33,329 bases of DNA from an uncultured Eubacterium sp. (GCA_947178105.1 CAMWXD010000047.1:1-33329); one strand, 5' to 3'; counted from the stretch's first letter, positions 24,771 through 33,329 are shown. Made by a program: numbers and translations. The notes: generated by a model from the letters alone, not told the origin.

Positions 24771-24823
24771 TGTGCGCAAAAATAAGAACTAAAAATGAAG
24801 TTTTATAGAAAGCAGGTGAACGT

Positions 24824-26338
24824 ATGGAGCAAAATGTAGTATTGACGATGAGGGATATCAGCAAGACATTTCCGGGCGTCAAAGCATTGTCGCATGTGGA
24901 TTTTACGCTGCGCAAAGGCGAAGTCCATGCGCTGATGGGTGAGAACGGGGCTGGAAAATCGACGCTGATTAAAGTGCTCACCGGCGTGCATGAATTTGAA
25001 ACAGGCGAGATCCGCATGGATGGAAAAAATGCAGCGATTATCAACCATTCCCCGCAGGAAGCACAGGACAACGGTATCAGCACCGTGTACCAGGAGGTCA
25101 ACCTGTGCCCGAACCTGACTGTGGCGGAAAACCTGTTTATCGGGCGCGAGCCAAGAAAATTCGGCATGATCGACTGGAAAACAATGAATAAAAAATCACA
25201 GGAGCTGTTAAAAAACCTGGATATTTCCGTGTCGCCGACGACGATGCTGGATGAGTGCTCGATTGCGATTCAGCAGATGATTGCGATTGCGCGCGCGGTC
25301 GATATGAAATGTAAAGTATTGATCCTGGATGAGCCGACCTCTTCGCTGGACGACAGTGAAGTGGAAAAGCTGTTTGTCCTGATGCGCCGCCTGAAAAACG
25401 AAGGCGTCGGCATTATCTTTGTAACCCATTTCTTAGAGCAGGTCTATGAAATCTGCGACCGTATTACGGTATTCCGCAATGGTGAACTGGTCGGTGAATT
25501 TGAGACGGAAAAGCTGCCTCGCGTAATGCTTGTCGCAAAGATGATGGGCAAGGATTTTGACGACCTGGCGGATATTAAGGGCGACCGCAAGACGCAGGCG
25601 AAAAAGTCAGAGCCTGTGGTGGAGGCAAAAGGCATTGGCCATCAGGGGACGATAAGGCCGTTTGATATGGCCTTTCATGCCGGGGAAGTCGTCGGGCTGA
25701 CCGGGCTTTTAGGATCCGGGCGTTCAGAGCTGGTACGCGCGGTATACGGTGCAGATAAAGCCGACTCCGGCACATTAAAGGTAAAGGGGAAGGAAGTAAA
25801 AATCAATACGCCGCTGGACGCGATGATGGCTGGTATGGCGTACCTGCCGGAAGACCGGAAAAAGGACGGCATTTTGGCAGACTTGTCCGTACGGGAAAAT
25901 ATCATTATCGCCTTACAGGCAAAGCGCGGGATGTTTAAGCCGTTAAGCCGCAAAGAAATGGAAGATTTTGCAGACAAGTATATCAAAGTGCTGCAAGTAA
26001 AAACGGCAAGCAGGGAAACGCCGATCAAGAGCTTGTCCGGCGGCAACCAGCAAAAGGTCATTATTGGCCGCTGGCTTTTGACGAACCCGGATTACCTGAT
26101 TTTGGACGAACCGACCAGGGGAATCGATATCGGTACAAAGACCGAGATCCAAAAGCTTGTGCTGCAATTAGCCGATGAAGGAAAATCCATTACATTTATT
26201 TCCTCAGAAGTAGAAGAAATGCTGCGTACTTGCTCGCGGATGGCAGTCCTGCGCGACGGCAGGAAGGTCGGGGAGATTGAGGGCGAAGACCTGACCCAGG
26301 AGAAAATTATGCAGACGATTGCCGGAGGTGAAAAATAG
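24824..26338 (+). CDS. ytfR: Sugar ABC transporter ATPase with two ABC domains
   Basis: The 504-residue protein is a double ATPase of the ribose/galactose importer class. Domain 1 (about 1-240) has Walker A GENGAGKST, Walker B ILDEPTS and a degenerate signature ECSIAIQQMIAIARA. Domain 2 (about 265-504) has a GLLGSGRSE Walker-A-like loop, the full signature LSGGNQQKVIIGRW and LILDEPTRGIDIGTK. Asymmetric sites of this kind are normal in the family. The start follows an AGGTG site. Only two bases separate it from the next gene. It powers uptake by the two permeases downstream. E. coli YtfR is the closest named relative, with moderate certainty on the substrate. Confidence 0.9.
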   Translation: MEQNVVLTMRDISKTFPGVKALSHVDFTLRKGEVHALMGENGAGKSTLIKVLTGVHEFETGEIRMDGKNAAIINHSPQEAQDNGISTVYQEVNLCPNLTVAENLFIGREPRKFGMIDWKTMNKKSQELLKNLDISVSPTTMLDECSIAIQQMIAIARAVDMKCKVLILDEPTSSLDDSEVEKLFVLMRRLKNEGVGIIFVTHFLEQVYEICDRITVFRNGELVGEFETEKLPRVMLVAKMMGKDFDDLADIKGDRKTQAKKSEPVVEAKGIGHQGTIRPFDMAFHAGEVVGLTGLLGSGRSELVRAVYGADKADSGTLKVKGKEVKINTPLDAMMAGMAYLPEDRKKDGILADLSVRENIIIALQAKRGMFKPLSRKEMEDFADKYIKVLQVKTASRETPIKSLSGGNQQKVIIGRWLLTNPDYLILDEPTRGIDIGTKTEIQKLVLQLADEGKSITFISSEVEEMLRTCSRMAVLRDGRKVGEIEGEDLTQEKIMQTIAGGEK

Positions 26339-26340
26339 TT

Positions 26341-27399
26341 ATGGCAAAGGAAAATACAAAAACAGGATTTGATTTTAAGGAGCTGACCAAAAAACGTCTG
26401 TTTCTGCCGATTGTATGCCTGATTGTCGTACTTTTGGCAAACCTGATTAAGACGCCGGATTTTTTTAAAGTATCGGTTACGAACGGTGTCTTAAACGGAT
26501 ATATTATTGACGTCATCAACCGCGCATCAGAGCTTGTCATCCTTGCCATCGGCATGACGCTTGTGACAGCAGCCTCCGGCGGGCAGGATATCAGCGTCGG
26601 TGCGGTGATGGCGGTAGCTGCTGCGGCTTGCTGCCAGATTTTAACAGGCGGCGAAGTATCGGCGGATGCATTTGCCAACCCGTTTATCCTGGCAGTCATC
26701 GCTGCGCTTTGTGCAGCAGCGCTTTGCGGTATTTTTAATGGCTTTTTAGTCGCAAAGCTGGGCATCCAGCCAATGGTCGCCACGCTGATATTGTTTACGG
26801 CAGGCCGCGGGATTGCACAGTTGATTACAAACGGGCAGACGACCTATGTACGTGTGGAATCTTATAAAATCATGGGCGGATATATCGGAGGCTGCCCGAT
26901 CCCGACGCCGATCTTTTTTGCGATAATTATGGTCGTCATCGTAAACGTGATTTTGAAAAAAACGGCGCTTGGCTTATATATCGAAAGCGTGGGCATCAAT
27001 GGCTCCGCTTCCCGGCTGGTCGGTTTAAATTCTACGATGATTAAGTTTTTGACCTATGTGATCTGCGGCGTGCTTGCCGGTATTGCCGGCATCGTGGCTT
27101 CCAGCCGTATTTACTCTGCGGATGCAAACAACATCGGGCTAAACCTGGAGATGGATGCCATCCTTGCGGTAGCGCTCGGCGGCAATGCGTTAGGCGGCGG
27201 CAAGTTCAGCCTGATGGGTTCTGTGATCGGCGCTTATACGATCCAGGCGCTGACGACCACGCTGTATGCCATGAGCGTATCGTCCGACCGGCTTCCGGTT
27301 TACAAGGCAGTCGTTGTCGTCGTGATCGTCGTACTCCAAAGCCCTGTCTTTAAAAAGTACCTTGCCAACGCGAAGGCAAGGCGGGCTTCAACAATCTAA
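26341..27399 (+). CDS. ytfT: Sugar ABC transporter permease, YtfT-like
   Basis: The 352-residue protein has about nine to ten membrane helices of the BPD_transp_2 family. The loop AIGMTLVTAASGGQDISVGA is the hallmark motif near residues 60-85, and the ATPase-contact region is FNGFLVAKLGIQPMVATLI. Upstream GGAGGTG lies inside the end of ytfR, so translation is coupled. The second permease follows after 20 bases, giving the heterodimeric channel seen in the E. coli galactofuranose importer YtfQRT-YjfF. Confidence 0.85.
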   Translation: MAKENTKTGFDFKELTKKRLFLPIVCLIVVLLANLIKTPDFFKVSVTNGVLNGYIIDVINRASELVILAIGMTLVTAASGGQDISVGAVMAVAAAACCQILTGGEVSADAFANPFILAVIAALCAAALCGIFNGFLVAKLGIQPMVATLILFTAGRGIAQLITNGQTTYVRVESYKIMGGYIGGCPIPTPIFFAIIMVVIVNVILKKTALGLYIESVGINGSASRLVGLNSTMIKFLTYVICGVLAGIAGIVASSRIYSADANNIGLNLEMDAILAVALGGNALGGGKFSLMGSVIGAYTIQALTTTLYAMSVSSDRLPVYKAVVVVVIVVLQSPVFKKYLANAKARRASTI

Positions 27400-27419
27400 G
27401 CGGAAGGTGGTCGTTAAGC

Positions 27420-28433
27420 ATGGAAAAGAAAAAAATAAACAGCAATACCTTTTTGCTGCTCATTACAATCGTATTATTTGTGGTTATGTATGCTGCCGGA
27501 ATGATCATATTCAGCGCACAGGGCTTTGCGAAGCCGCAGATGTTTTTAAACCTGTTTATTTCCAATGCCGGGCTGATCGTCATTGGCTGCGGCATGACGC
27601 TTGTGATGATTACCGGCGGCATCGATATTTCCGTCGGCTCCGTAACAGCGCTTGTGTGTATGGTATCTGCCTACGCAATGGAAAATAAAGGGATGAGCGC
27701 ATGGGCAGCCGTATGCTTCTCGCTGATCATCGGCGTGTGCTTTGGCGTAGTGCAGGGATACTTGGTGACCTACCTGGAGATCCAGCCGTTTATTGTTACG
27801 CTTGCAGGCATGTTCTTCGGGCGCGGCATGACGGCAATGGTCAGCACCGAAATGATCTCAATTAAAAACGAGCTGTTTTTAAAGTGGGCAAACTACAGGA
27901 TCAATATGCCGTTTGGTTCCGTCAATAAAAAGGGCAGATTTATCGCGGCATATATTTATCCGACGGTGATTATTGCGCTGATCGTAGTCATACTGATCTC
28001 TGTCATGCTAAAATACTCCAAGTTCGGGCGCAAGCTGTACGCCATCGGCGGCAACCAGCAGAGTGCGGTGATGATGGGGCTGAATGTCAAGCGGACAAAG
28101 ATGCAGGCATATGTGCTGGACGGTTTTTTAGCCGGGCTGGGTGGATTTTTGTTCTGCTTAAACAGTTGCGCCGGATTTGTGGAACAGGCGAAGGGGCTGG
28201 AAATGGATGCGATCTCTTCGGCTGTCATTGGCGGCACCCTGCTGAGCGGCGGCGTCGGTACCGTAGTCGGCACATTGTTTGGCGTACTGATTAAAGGCAC
28301 GATTACGAGCCTGATTACGACACAGGGTACGCTGTCAAGCTGGTGGGTAAGGATTACGCTGTCCGCACTGCTGTGCTTCTTTATTGTCTTGCAGGCAGTC
28401 TTTGCTTCGGCGAAAAAAAAGAATAAGAAATAA
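27420..28433 (+). CDS. yjfF: Sugar ABC transporter permease, YjfF-like
   Basis: The 337-residue protein is a second BPD_transp_2 permease. GCGMTLVMITGGIDISVGSV is the family motif, and QGYLVTYLEIQPFIVTLAGM is the coupling region. Having two different permeases with one double ATPase is typical of YtfQRT-YjfF and unlike the ribose importer, which uses one. The ribosome site GGAAGGTGG lies just upstream. It ends the operon, with a strong terminator about 40 bases downstream. Confidence 0.85.
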   Translation: MEKKKINSNTFLLLITIVLFVVMYAAGMIIFSAQGFAKPQMFLNLFISNAGLIVIGCGMTLVMITGGIDISVGSVTALVCMVSAYAMENKGMSAWAAVCFSLIIGVCFGVVQGYLVTYLEIQPFIVTLAGMFFGRGMTAMVSTEMISIKNELFLKWANYRINMPFGSVNKKGRFIAAYIYPTVIIALIVVILISVMLKYSKFGRKLYAIGGNQQSAVMMGLNVKRTKMQAYVLDGFLAGLGGFLFCLNSCAGFVEQAKGLEMDAISSAVIGGTLLSGGVGTVVGTLFGVLIKGTITSLITTQGTLSSWWVRITLSALLCFFIVLQAVFASAKKKNKK

Positions 28434-28474
28434 AAGAATAAGAAATAATTTTCACAAACACAGATATGGATGGG

Positions 28475-28511
28475 ACTGTCCTGCGGCAAAGTAGCTGCGG
28501 GACAGTTTTTT
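28475..28511 (+). terminator. Terminator of the sugar importer operon
   Basis: ACTGTCCTGCGGC (28475-28487) pairs with GCTGCGGGACAGT (28494-28506), with two wobble pairs and a 6-base loop. A run of six T bases (28506-28511) follows, the strongest intrinsic terminator in the window. Confidence 0.9.
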
Positions 28512-28550
28512 CATAGACACGATCCATGCAAATCAAACAGCGCACAGCAA

Positions 28551-28949
28551 TCAGCGCGGATTTGTGATCATCAGGATCTTTTCAAATGCCAGCCCCGCAA
28601 ACATCCAAAGCGGCGCATAGTCCAGCCGGATGATCCCGTTAATGTTTGCTTTTGCCTTGCTGTAATCCCATGGGCACATTTTGTGTTTTTTTAAAAAGCT
28701 GCCGCTGACATATTCACCGGTGAAGATGCCGACGCTGTAGATGGCGCCGCGAAGGAGCGTAGGGCACCTTGTCAGATGGCGGGATACCGGGGCGATTACC
28801 GCCGCCATGCCATAAATCGGGAACATCCAAAGGGATGTCTGTCCCATCAGGCGCTTGTCGCGCTTGTACATACTTCCGGTGGAAGTAAATAAAATTTCCA
28901 TGCACCAGCCAGTCAGGCCGCAGACCATAAAGTTTTGTAATTTTTTCAT
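28551..28949 (-). CDS. CmpB-like small membrane protein (putative ABC transporter type IV)
   Basis: The 132-residue product has four likely membrane segments. The family features are a GWCMEILFTS helix start, SLWMFPIYG, FTGEYVSGSFL, then CPWDYS, INGIIRLDYAPLW. This matches the Firmicute family called putative ABC-transporter type IV or CmpB (PF06541), whose function is not established. The ATG at 28949 is chosen from the hydrophobic start MKKLQNFMVCG. An upstream in-frame ATG at 28985 is possible, and neither has a strong ribosome site. It is transcribed divergently from the Rpn-family gene. Confidence 0.75.
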   Translation of the reverse strand: MKKLQNFMVCGLTGWCMEILFTSTGSMYKRDKRLMGQTSLWMFPIYGMAAVIAPVSRHLTRCPTLLRGAIYSVGIFTGEYVSGSFLKKHKMCPWDYSKAKANINGIIRLDYAPLWMFAGLAFEKILMITNPR

Positions 28950-29028
28950 ATGGATAGGATGTGCAGGATTTTGGGAATTATGCATAAAATATTGGTAATT
29001 TATTATGGTAAAATCTGAGGAAGTACGG

Positions 29029-29034
29029 TATACT
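29029..29034 (+). promoter_or_regulatory. -10 candidate for the Rpn-family gene
   Basis: TATACT lies 36 bases before the start codon. The base run at the -35 distance (TGGTAA) is poor, so confidence is low. Confidence 0.3.
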
Positions 29035-29069
29035 GACAATAAAGAAATAGAAAATTACGAGGTGGCTGA

Positions 29070-29885
29070 ATGAAAAAACTGAAATATACATTTAAAACGG
29101 ATATATTGTTCAAAATGCTGTTTATACAGTATCCAGAACTTTTGAAAGAACTGGTTGCGAGTTTGCTGGGGATCTCATTAGGTAGCATTGAGAAATTTAT
29201 TATACGGAATCCTGAAATGCCGCCAGAGAACCTTGGGGATAAGTTTTGCAGGCTGGATATTAATATGACGGTAAATGGCCAGCAGGTTGACCTTGAGGTA
29301 CAGGTCAGCAATGAAGGGGACTATCCAGATAGAGTTATGTACTATTGGGCAAGAGAATTTTCATCAGCACTTTTGACAGGACAGGGGTATTCTGCGCTGC
29401 CGAGAACGATTATCGTTAGTATTATTGATTTTATGCTGTTTGATTGTAAGGAATATCATTCTTTTTTTCAGCCCTTAGAAGTGAAGCGTCATACGCTGCT
29501 ATCAGATAAAATGGGGTTTCATTTCTTTGAGCTTCCGAAAATACCAGATGATATCAGTCAAGAGAATATGCTGCTATTATGGCTATCATTATTCAAAGCA
29601 GATACGGAAGAGGAGTTAGAAAAGATTAAAGGAATGGAGGTGCCAGTTATGAGCCAGGCTATTAATGCATATTATAAGATTACAGCTTCATCAGAGTTTC
29701 GTGAGAAAGAAAGGCTGCGTGCGAAAGCAAGGCATGATGAAGCGCAGGCATTACAGAATGCAAGATATGAAGAAAAATATGCCTTTGCAAAAAAACTTAT
29801 CAAACGCAACAGACCGATTCATGAAATCGTGGAAGATACAGGATTGGCTTATGAGGAGGTGGAGAGATTACGTACCATGGTTTGA
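29070..29885 (+). CDS. Rpn-family PD-(D/E)XK nuclease / transposase-like protein
   Basis: The 271-residue protein belongs to the Rpn (YhgA-like, PDDEXK_2) family. It starts FKTDILFKMLFIQYPELLKE. The nuclease core is RLDINMTVNGQQVDLEVQ, with Asp63 and E-x-Q at 76-78, then YPDRVMYYWAREFSSALLTG. The end is charged and helical, with an EEKYAFAKKLIKRNRPIHEI pattern. Rpn proteins of E. coli cut DNA and promote RecA-independent recombination, and relatives are often multi-copy in Clostridia. GAGGTGG precedes the ATG. No flanking inverted repeats of a transposon were seen. The gene appears intact. Confidence 0.85.
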   Translation: MKKLKYTFKTDILFKMLFIQYPELLKELVASLLGISLGSIEKFIIRNPEMPPENLGDKFCRLDINMTVNGQQVDLEVQVSNEGDYPDRVMYYWAREFSSALLTGQGYSALPRTIIVSIIDFMLFDCKEYHSFFQPLEVKRHTLLSDKMGFHFFELPKIPDDISQENMLLLWLSLFKADTEEELEKIKGMEVPVMSQAINAYYKITASSEFREKERLRAKARHDEAQALQNARYEEKYAFAKKLIKRNRPIHEIVEDTGLAYEEVERLRTMV

Positions 29886-29888
29886 CTT

Positions 29889-29943
29889 TATGTAAAATAA
29901 AACCAGGAGTGCATTCGTTGCACTTCTGGTTTTATTTTACATA
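29889..29943. terminator. Long bidirectional terminator hairpin
   Basis: The 25 bases at 29889-29913 pair with 29919-29943 across the loop TTCGT, with one G-U pair. The stem contains TAAAATAAAACC on one side and GGTTTTATTTTA on the other, giving a U-rich stretch on either strand. It lies 4 bases after the Rpn stop and 25 bases before the end of the convergent flavodiiron gene. Confidence 0.85.
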
Positions 29944-29967
29944 GAGAAATAAATTCAAAAACCTGCT

Positions 29968-31182
29968 TTATTCGTTCATAGAACCAATGATCGCATCTGC
30001 AAGCGCATCCAGTTCAATGTTCTTGTCTGCGCCCATAGAGGAAGCAATGCTTAACCGTTCATTTAAAACGGTCATATTCTTTAACTCTTCATCAATAAAC
30101 TTCTGCATCAGGTCGCCGGACTTACATGCCCAAGAGCCGTTTTCAATCAGTGCAAATGTGCGGTTCTGCATGTTCAGCGCTTTCATATCCATCAGGAAAT
30201 TGTGCATAACCGGATAGATGCCCAGGTTGTAAGTAACCGATGCCAGTACGATGTGGCTGTACTTAAATGCGTCTGAGATCAGGTAGGAGACGTGGGTATT
30301 GGACACGTCGTGTACCTTTACGTTTGTGCAGCCTTTTTCACACAGCTTGGATGCAAGCGCCTGTGCGGCAGCTTCTGTGTTGCCGTACATGGAAGCATAA
30401 GCGATCATGACGCCTTTTTCTTCTGGCTCATAGCGGCTCCATTTGTCGTATTTGTCAATAAAATAGCCGAAATCCTCACGCCATACCGGGCCGTGGAGCG
30501 GGCAGATATATTTGATCTGGTCGACGATGCCGCCTGCTTTTTTCAGCAAGAGCTGAATGTGAGGGCCGTATTTTCCGACGATATTGACGAGGTATCTGCG
30601 TGCCTCGTCGAGCCAGTCGCGGTCAAAGTTTACTTCGTCTGCAAACAGTTTGCCGTCCAATGCGATAAAGGAGCCAAATGCGTCTGCGGAGAAAAGTACG
30701 CCGTTGGTAACGTCAAATGTAACCATAGCTTCCGGCCAGTGAACCATCGGCGCAGCTACAAAGGTTACTGTATGGCTGCCAAAGCAGTGCGTGTCTCCTT
30801 CTGCCACGGTGACACATTCATGCTGGTCTGGATGGAAGCCAAACTGGCGCATCAGCATAAATGCTTTTTCTGTGGAAATCACTTTTACCTGCGGATAGCG
30901 CAGAAGGATCTGTTCCACACAGGCGCCGTGGTCAGGCTCCATATGGTTGACTACAAGCCAGTCCAGCGGGCGCCCATCCAACAGATAGTCCAGGTTTTCC
31001 AGTAGCTGGCGGCACGCCGACCAGTCTACGGTGTCAAACAGTACGGTTTCTTTATCTAAAAGCAGGTAAGCGTTGTAGCTTACGCCATATGGGATCGGGT
31101 GAATATTTTCAAATAAATGAAGCCGGTGGTCGTTGGCTCCGACCCAGTACAGGTCTTCTGTGATATTTCGTACACAATACAT
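29968..31182 (-). CDS. fprA: A-type flavodiiron protein (O2/NO reductase)
   Basis: The 404-residue protein has an N-terminal metallo-beta-lactamase-like di-iron domain and a C-terminal flavodoxin domain. All usual iron ligands can be seen: His80, Glu82, Asp84, His85 (HMEPDH), His148 (APMVHWPE), Asp167 (FSADAFG) and His230 (CPLHGPVW). The FMN loop is YASMYGNTE (262-270). Such proteins reduce O2 to water or NO to N2O in anaerobes and take electrons from rubredoxin. No separate rubredoxin gene is here, but the upstream gene on the same strand ends in a rubredoxin domain and is the likely donor. A GCAGGAC site precedes the ATG. Confidence 0.93.
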   Translation of the reverse strand: MYCVRNITEDLYWVGANDHRLHLFENIHPIPYGVSYNAYLLLDKETVLFDTVDWSACRQLLENLDYLLDGRPLDWLVVNHMEPDHGACVEQILLRYPQVKVISTEKAFMLMRQFGFHPDQHECVTVAEGDTHCFGSHTVTFVAAPMVHWPEAMVTFDVTNGVLFSADAFGSFIALDGKLFADEVNFDRDWLDEARRYLVNIVGKYGPHIQLLLKKAGGIVDQIKYICPLHGPVWREDFGYFIDKYDKWSRYEPEEKGVMIAYASMYGNTEAAAQALASKLCEKGCTNVKVHDVSNTHVSYLISDAFKYSHIVLASVTYNLGIYPVMHNFLMDMKALNMQNRTFALIENGSWACKSGDLMQKFIDEELKNMTVLNERLSIASSMGADKNIELDALADAIIGSMNE

Positions 31183-31210
31183 AAAATGTCCTGCTGCTAT
31201 TATGATAAAA

Positions 31211-31281
31211 TAGCTTTTCCTTTCTTCTTATTTTTAGGTAACTGAAAAGCTATAATGCTGCCAGTAAGCCTCGCAGTTACC
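31211..31281 (-). promoter_or_regulatory. Overlapping hairpins in the spacer before the flavodiiron gene
   Basis: On the minus strand GGTAACTG (31281-31274) can pair with CAGTTACC (31244-31237). Alternatively ATAGCTTTTC (31253-31244) can pair with GAAAAGCTAT (31219-31210), followed by TTTATC. The two stems share position 31244 and cross each other, so they are largely exclusive. This could be a leaky terminator or an attenuator between the two genes. No separate strong promoter was found in this 113-base spacer. Confidence 0.4.
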
Positions 31282-31295
31282 AGATGGCTGTAATT

Positions 31296-33209
31296 TTATG
31301 CTTCGATAAACTGTTCCTTGCCTTCCGCGCATTCCGGGCATACCCAATCCTGCGGCAGCTTTTCAAACAGGGTGCCAGGCGCGATCTCGGCATCCTCATC
31401 GCCGTTTTCCGGTATATATTCATAGCCGCAGCCGCCGCACACATACCGCTTGCCGATTGGCGTTGGCTTTGGAACCGGCGGGCGTTTCATTTTGACCATA
31501 GGCGGAGCCGGCTGCTTTTCACCCGTGTCCAGTGCCTGTGCTAAGAGCGGCAGTATTTCGTTTACATCGCCGACAATGCCGTAGTCGCAGTTTTTAAAGA
31601 TCGGGGCATTGCCGTTTTTGTTGATTGCCACAATGGTAGAGGCGTCTTTGATGCCCTTTAAATGCTGGGTGGCGCCGGATATGCCGCAGGCAATGTACAG
31701 GTTGCCGGTAAATTTCTGGCCGGACATGCCGACATAGCGGCTGAGCGGCACATATTTAAGCGTCTCAGCGACTGGGCGCGAGGAGCCGATCGCTGCGCCG
31801 GCTGCTTTTGCCAGATCTTCGATCAGCTTCATATTTTCTTTGGAGCCGATGCCTTTTCCGGCGGAAACGACGCGTTCTGCCTGGGCAATCGGAGTATCAG
31901 GGGCAATGCCTACCGTAAAGTCATGCCCGTCTTTTTTGAGTGCCTCCGCCAACGCGTTTACTTTGTCGCTTGCGGTGCCGTCACGGAAAATATGGCCTTT
32001 TCTTACGCCTGTGATGGGAGCCGGCTTTTTCGATACGGAACGGCTGCCGCCGCCAGAATCCTTCGGCATTTTTCCGATCAGGTTTGCTGCGATTACGACA
32101 CGCTGGATCTCGTTTGTGCCTTCGTAGATCGTCGTAATCTTTGCGTCACGGTACATTCTCTCTACATCCATGCCTTTTAAGAAGCCGGTGCCGCCAAAGA
32201 TTTGCAGTGCGGCGTTTGTCACTTCCAGGGCAATATCGGAGGCATACATTTTTGCCATTGCAGCTTCCATTGCGTACGGGTCGTGGTGTTCCTTTAATTC
32301 TGCCGCAGAATATACTAAAAAGCGTGCGCAGCGCAGCTTGGTCGCCATATCGGCAAGCTTAAAGGAAATCCCCTGCTGTGCGGCAATCGGCTTGCCGAAC
32401 TGGATACGCTCTTTGGAATAATCAAGCGCCTGTTCAAACGCGCCCTGGGCAATGCCAAGCGCCTGTGCAGCAATACCGATGCGCCCGCCGTCCAGTGTCG
32501 CCATAGCGATCTTAAAGCCTTCGCCTTCTTTTCCAAGCAGGTTTTCCTTTGGCACTTTGACATCGTTAAAAATCAGCTCTGCGGTAGTAGAAGAGCGGAT
32601 GCCCATTTTGTCATAATGGTCGCCGAACTCAAAGCCATCCCAGCCTTTTTCCACAATAAAAGCAGAGATGCCGCGGGTGCCGATATCCGGTGTCGTGACT
32701 GCGAAAACGACATATGTATCAGCCTTAGGCGCATTGGTAATAAAGATCTTTCCGCCGTTTAACAGATAGTAGTCGCCTTTGTCCAGCGCTGTGGTTTCCG
32801 TACCGCCTGCATCAGAGCCTGCATTTGGCTCGGTCAGCCCAAACGCGCCGATTTTTTCTCCTTTTGCAAGGGGAACTAAATATTTCTGCTTTTGTGCTTC
32901 ATTGCCGAACGCAAAGATCGGGAACGAGCCGAGCGATACGTGTGCTGATAAAATAACGCCCGAACCGCCGTCCACTCTGGAAAGCTCCTCTACAGCGATT
33001 GCATAACTGTTAATGTCCAGCCCCGCCCCGCCGTACTCTTTTGGATATGGGATTCCCATCAGGCCCATTTCACCGAGCTTTTTTACGGCTTCGTCAGGAA
33101 AACGGTTTTCCTGGTCTAAGGAAAAGGCGATCGGCTTGATCTCCTCTTCGGCAAAGGCACGGATTTTTGCCCGCAGCTCTTCTTGTTCTGGTGTTGTCTG
33201 GAATAACAT
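31296..33209 (-). CDS. Acyl-CoA dehydrogenase - EtfA C-terminal domain - rubredoxin fusion
   Basis: The 637-residue protein has three parts. Residues 1-380 are an acyl-CoA dehydrogenase, with the FAD loop [16 protein letters not shown] (121-136) and catalytic Glu363 in [10 protein letters not shown]. Residues about 406-560 match the FAD-binding C-terminal domain of electron-transfer flavoprotein alpha: GKGIGS, GSSRPV with Arg478, [10 protein letters not shown] and [10 protein letters not shown]. Residues 585-637 are rubredoxin with C591, C594, C624 and C627. The EtfA N-terminal half and EtfB are absent. The likely electron path is substrate, first FAD, second FAD, iron centre, then the flavodiiron protein encoded next. 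The acyl substrate is unknown; short-chain is my guess. AAAGGAGGCAATGTT precedes the ATG. Confidence 0.9.
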   Translation of the reverse strand: MLFQTTPEQEELRAKIRAFAEEEIKPIAFSLDQENRFPDEAVKKLGEMGLMGIPYPKEYGGAGLDINSYAIAVEELSRVDGGSGVILSAHVSLGSFPIFAFGNEAQKQKYLVPLAKGEKIGAFGLTEPNAGSDAGGTETTALDKGDYYLLNGGKIFITNAPKADTYVVFAVTTPDIGTRGISAFIVEKGWDGFEFGDHYDKMGIRSSTTAELIFNDVKVPKENLLGKEGEGFKIAMATLDGGRIGIAAQALGIAQGAFEQALDYSKERIQFGKPIAAQQGISFKLADMATKLRCARFLVYSAAELKEHHDPYAMEAAMAKMYASDIALEVTNAALQIFGGTGFLKGMDVERMYRDAKITTIYEGTNEIQRVVIAANLIGKMPKDSGGGSRSVSKKPAPITGVRKGHIFRDGTASDKVNALAEALKKDGHDFTVGIAPDTPIAQAERVVSAGKGIGSKENMKLIEDLAKAAGAAIGSSRPVAETLKYVPLSRYVGMSGQKFTGNLYIACGISGATQHLKGIKDASTIVAINKNGNAPIFKNCDYGIVGDVNEILPLLAQALDTGEKQPAPPMVKMKRPPVPKPTPIGKRYVCGGCGYEYIPENGDEDAEIAPGTLFEKLPQDWVCPECAEGKEQFIEA

Positions 33210-33244
33210 AACATTGCCTCCTTTTTGTTGGATTTTTTACATGG

Positions 33245-33283
33245 ATTATATGAATTAACTAATAGAAATTTGTATACATGTAA
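33245..33283 (-). promoter_or_regulatory. Promoter/operator region of the dehydrogenase-flavodiiron genes
   Basis: TATAAT on the minus strand lies at 33245-33250, without a convincing -35. Just upstream the plus strand reads TTGTATACATGTA (33270-33282), with overlapping palindromes TGTATACA and TACATGTA, the shape of a GntR-type operator. No regulator gene is visible. The last 46 bases hold nothing recognised. Confidence 0.35.
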
Positions 33284-33329
33284 TATTTTCTGTATATTTC
33301 GCTAAAATTAATATAGAAAATAGTGGAAT

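Noticed and set aside
29889..29943. Miniature transposable element or Rpn-linked REP hairpin
   Set aside because: It lies exactly between two convergent gene ends and has U-rich tails on both strands, so a bidirectional terminator explains it. No target duplication was seen.

Overview
The window looks like a chromosome segment of an anaerobic Firmicute, most likely a Lachnospiraceae-type Clostridium relative. This rests on strong AGGAGG-type ribosome binding sites, BlaR1/BlaI-like M56 peptidase modules, a YesM/YesN-type two-component system beside a sugar ABC transporter, separate pyrB and pyrI genes, an A-type flavodiiron protein and an acyl-CoA dehydrogenase/rubredoxin fusion. The species is not determined. 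No rRNA, tRNA or CRISPR array was seen.

Layout. (1) 1-3309: the tail of a surface-polysaccharide region, with a YfhO-type membrane protein (5' end outside the window) and an acyltransferase-3 gene. Each carries an 8-G tract inside its coding sequence. The YfhO tract is in frame and the acyltransferase tract is out of frame, which suggests phase-variable surface modification. A short orphan ORF and a nitroreductase 3' remnant follow. (2) 3310-6640: an M56 peptidase with a calcium-loop-like C-terminal region and its own promoter/palindrome region, then a convergent WG-repeat lipoprotein gene with an in-frame stop. (3) 6665-11170: a decayed island. The two ends of one deoC gene lie about 4 kb apart. 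Between them are remnants of a conjugative-element gene, a type III methyltransferase start and a phospholipase-D-like nuclease, plus intact HTH and dinD-like genes. (4) 11338-15408: ribokinase, then a consensus promoter driving an ATPase gene and a gene with a nuclease-like motif (candidate defence pair), then an unknown helical protein flanked by two sets of 13-bp tandem repeats. (5) 15561-18440: a minus-strand BlaI/BlaR1-like operon with two near-identical operators. (6) 18509-20080: the pyrB-pyrI operon. (7) 20249-28511: response regulator, histidine kinase and a ytfQ-ytfR-ytfT-yjfF-like sugar importer. (8) 28551-29943: a CmpB-like membrane protein and a divergent Rpn-family nuclease. (9) 29968-33329: a flavodiiron protein preceded by an acyl-CoA dehydrogenase fused to an EtfA C-terminal domain and a rubredoxin.

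How the genes fit together. Region 7 is a self-contained sense-and-import unit: the kinase and regulator probably control the binding protein and transporter, and a weak terminator after the binding-protein gene would give it excess expression. Region 9 reads as one electron route, from acyl-CoA through FAD, a second FAD domain and rubredoxin to the di-iron oxygen or NO reductase encoded next door. Region 5 is an autoregulated antibiotic- or envelope-stress switch. The ATPase/nuclease-like pair in region 4, the dead restriction genes and the DinD-like gene in region 3 suggest a site of repeated turnover of defence genes.
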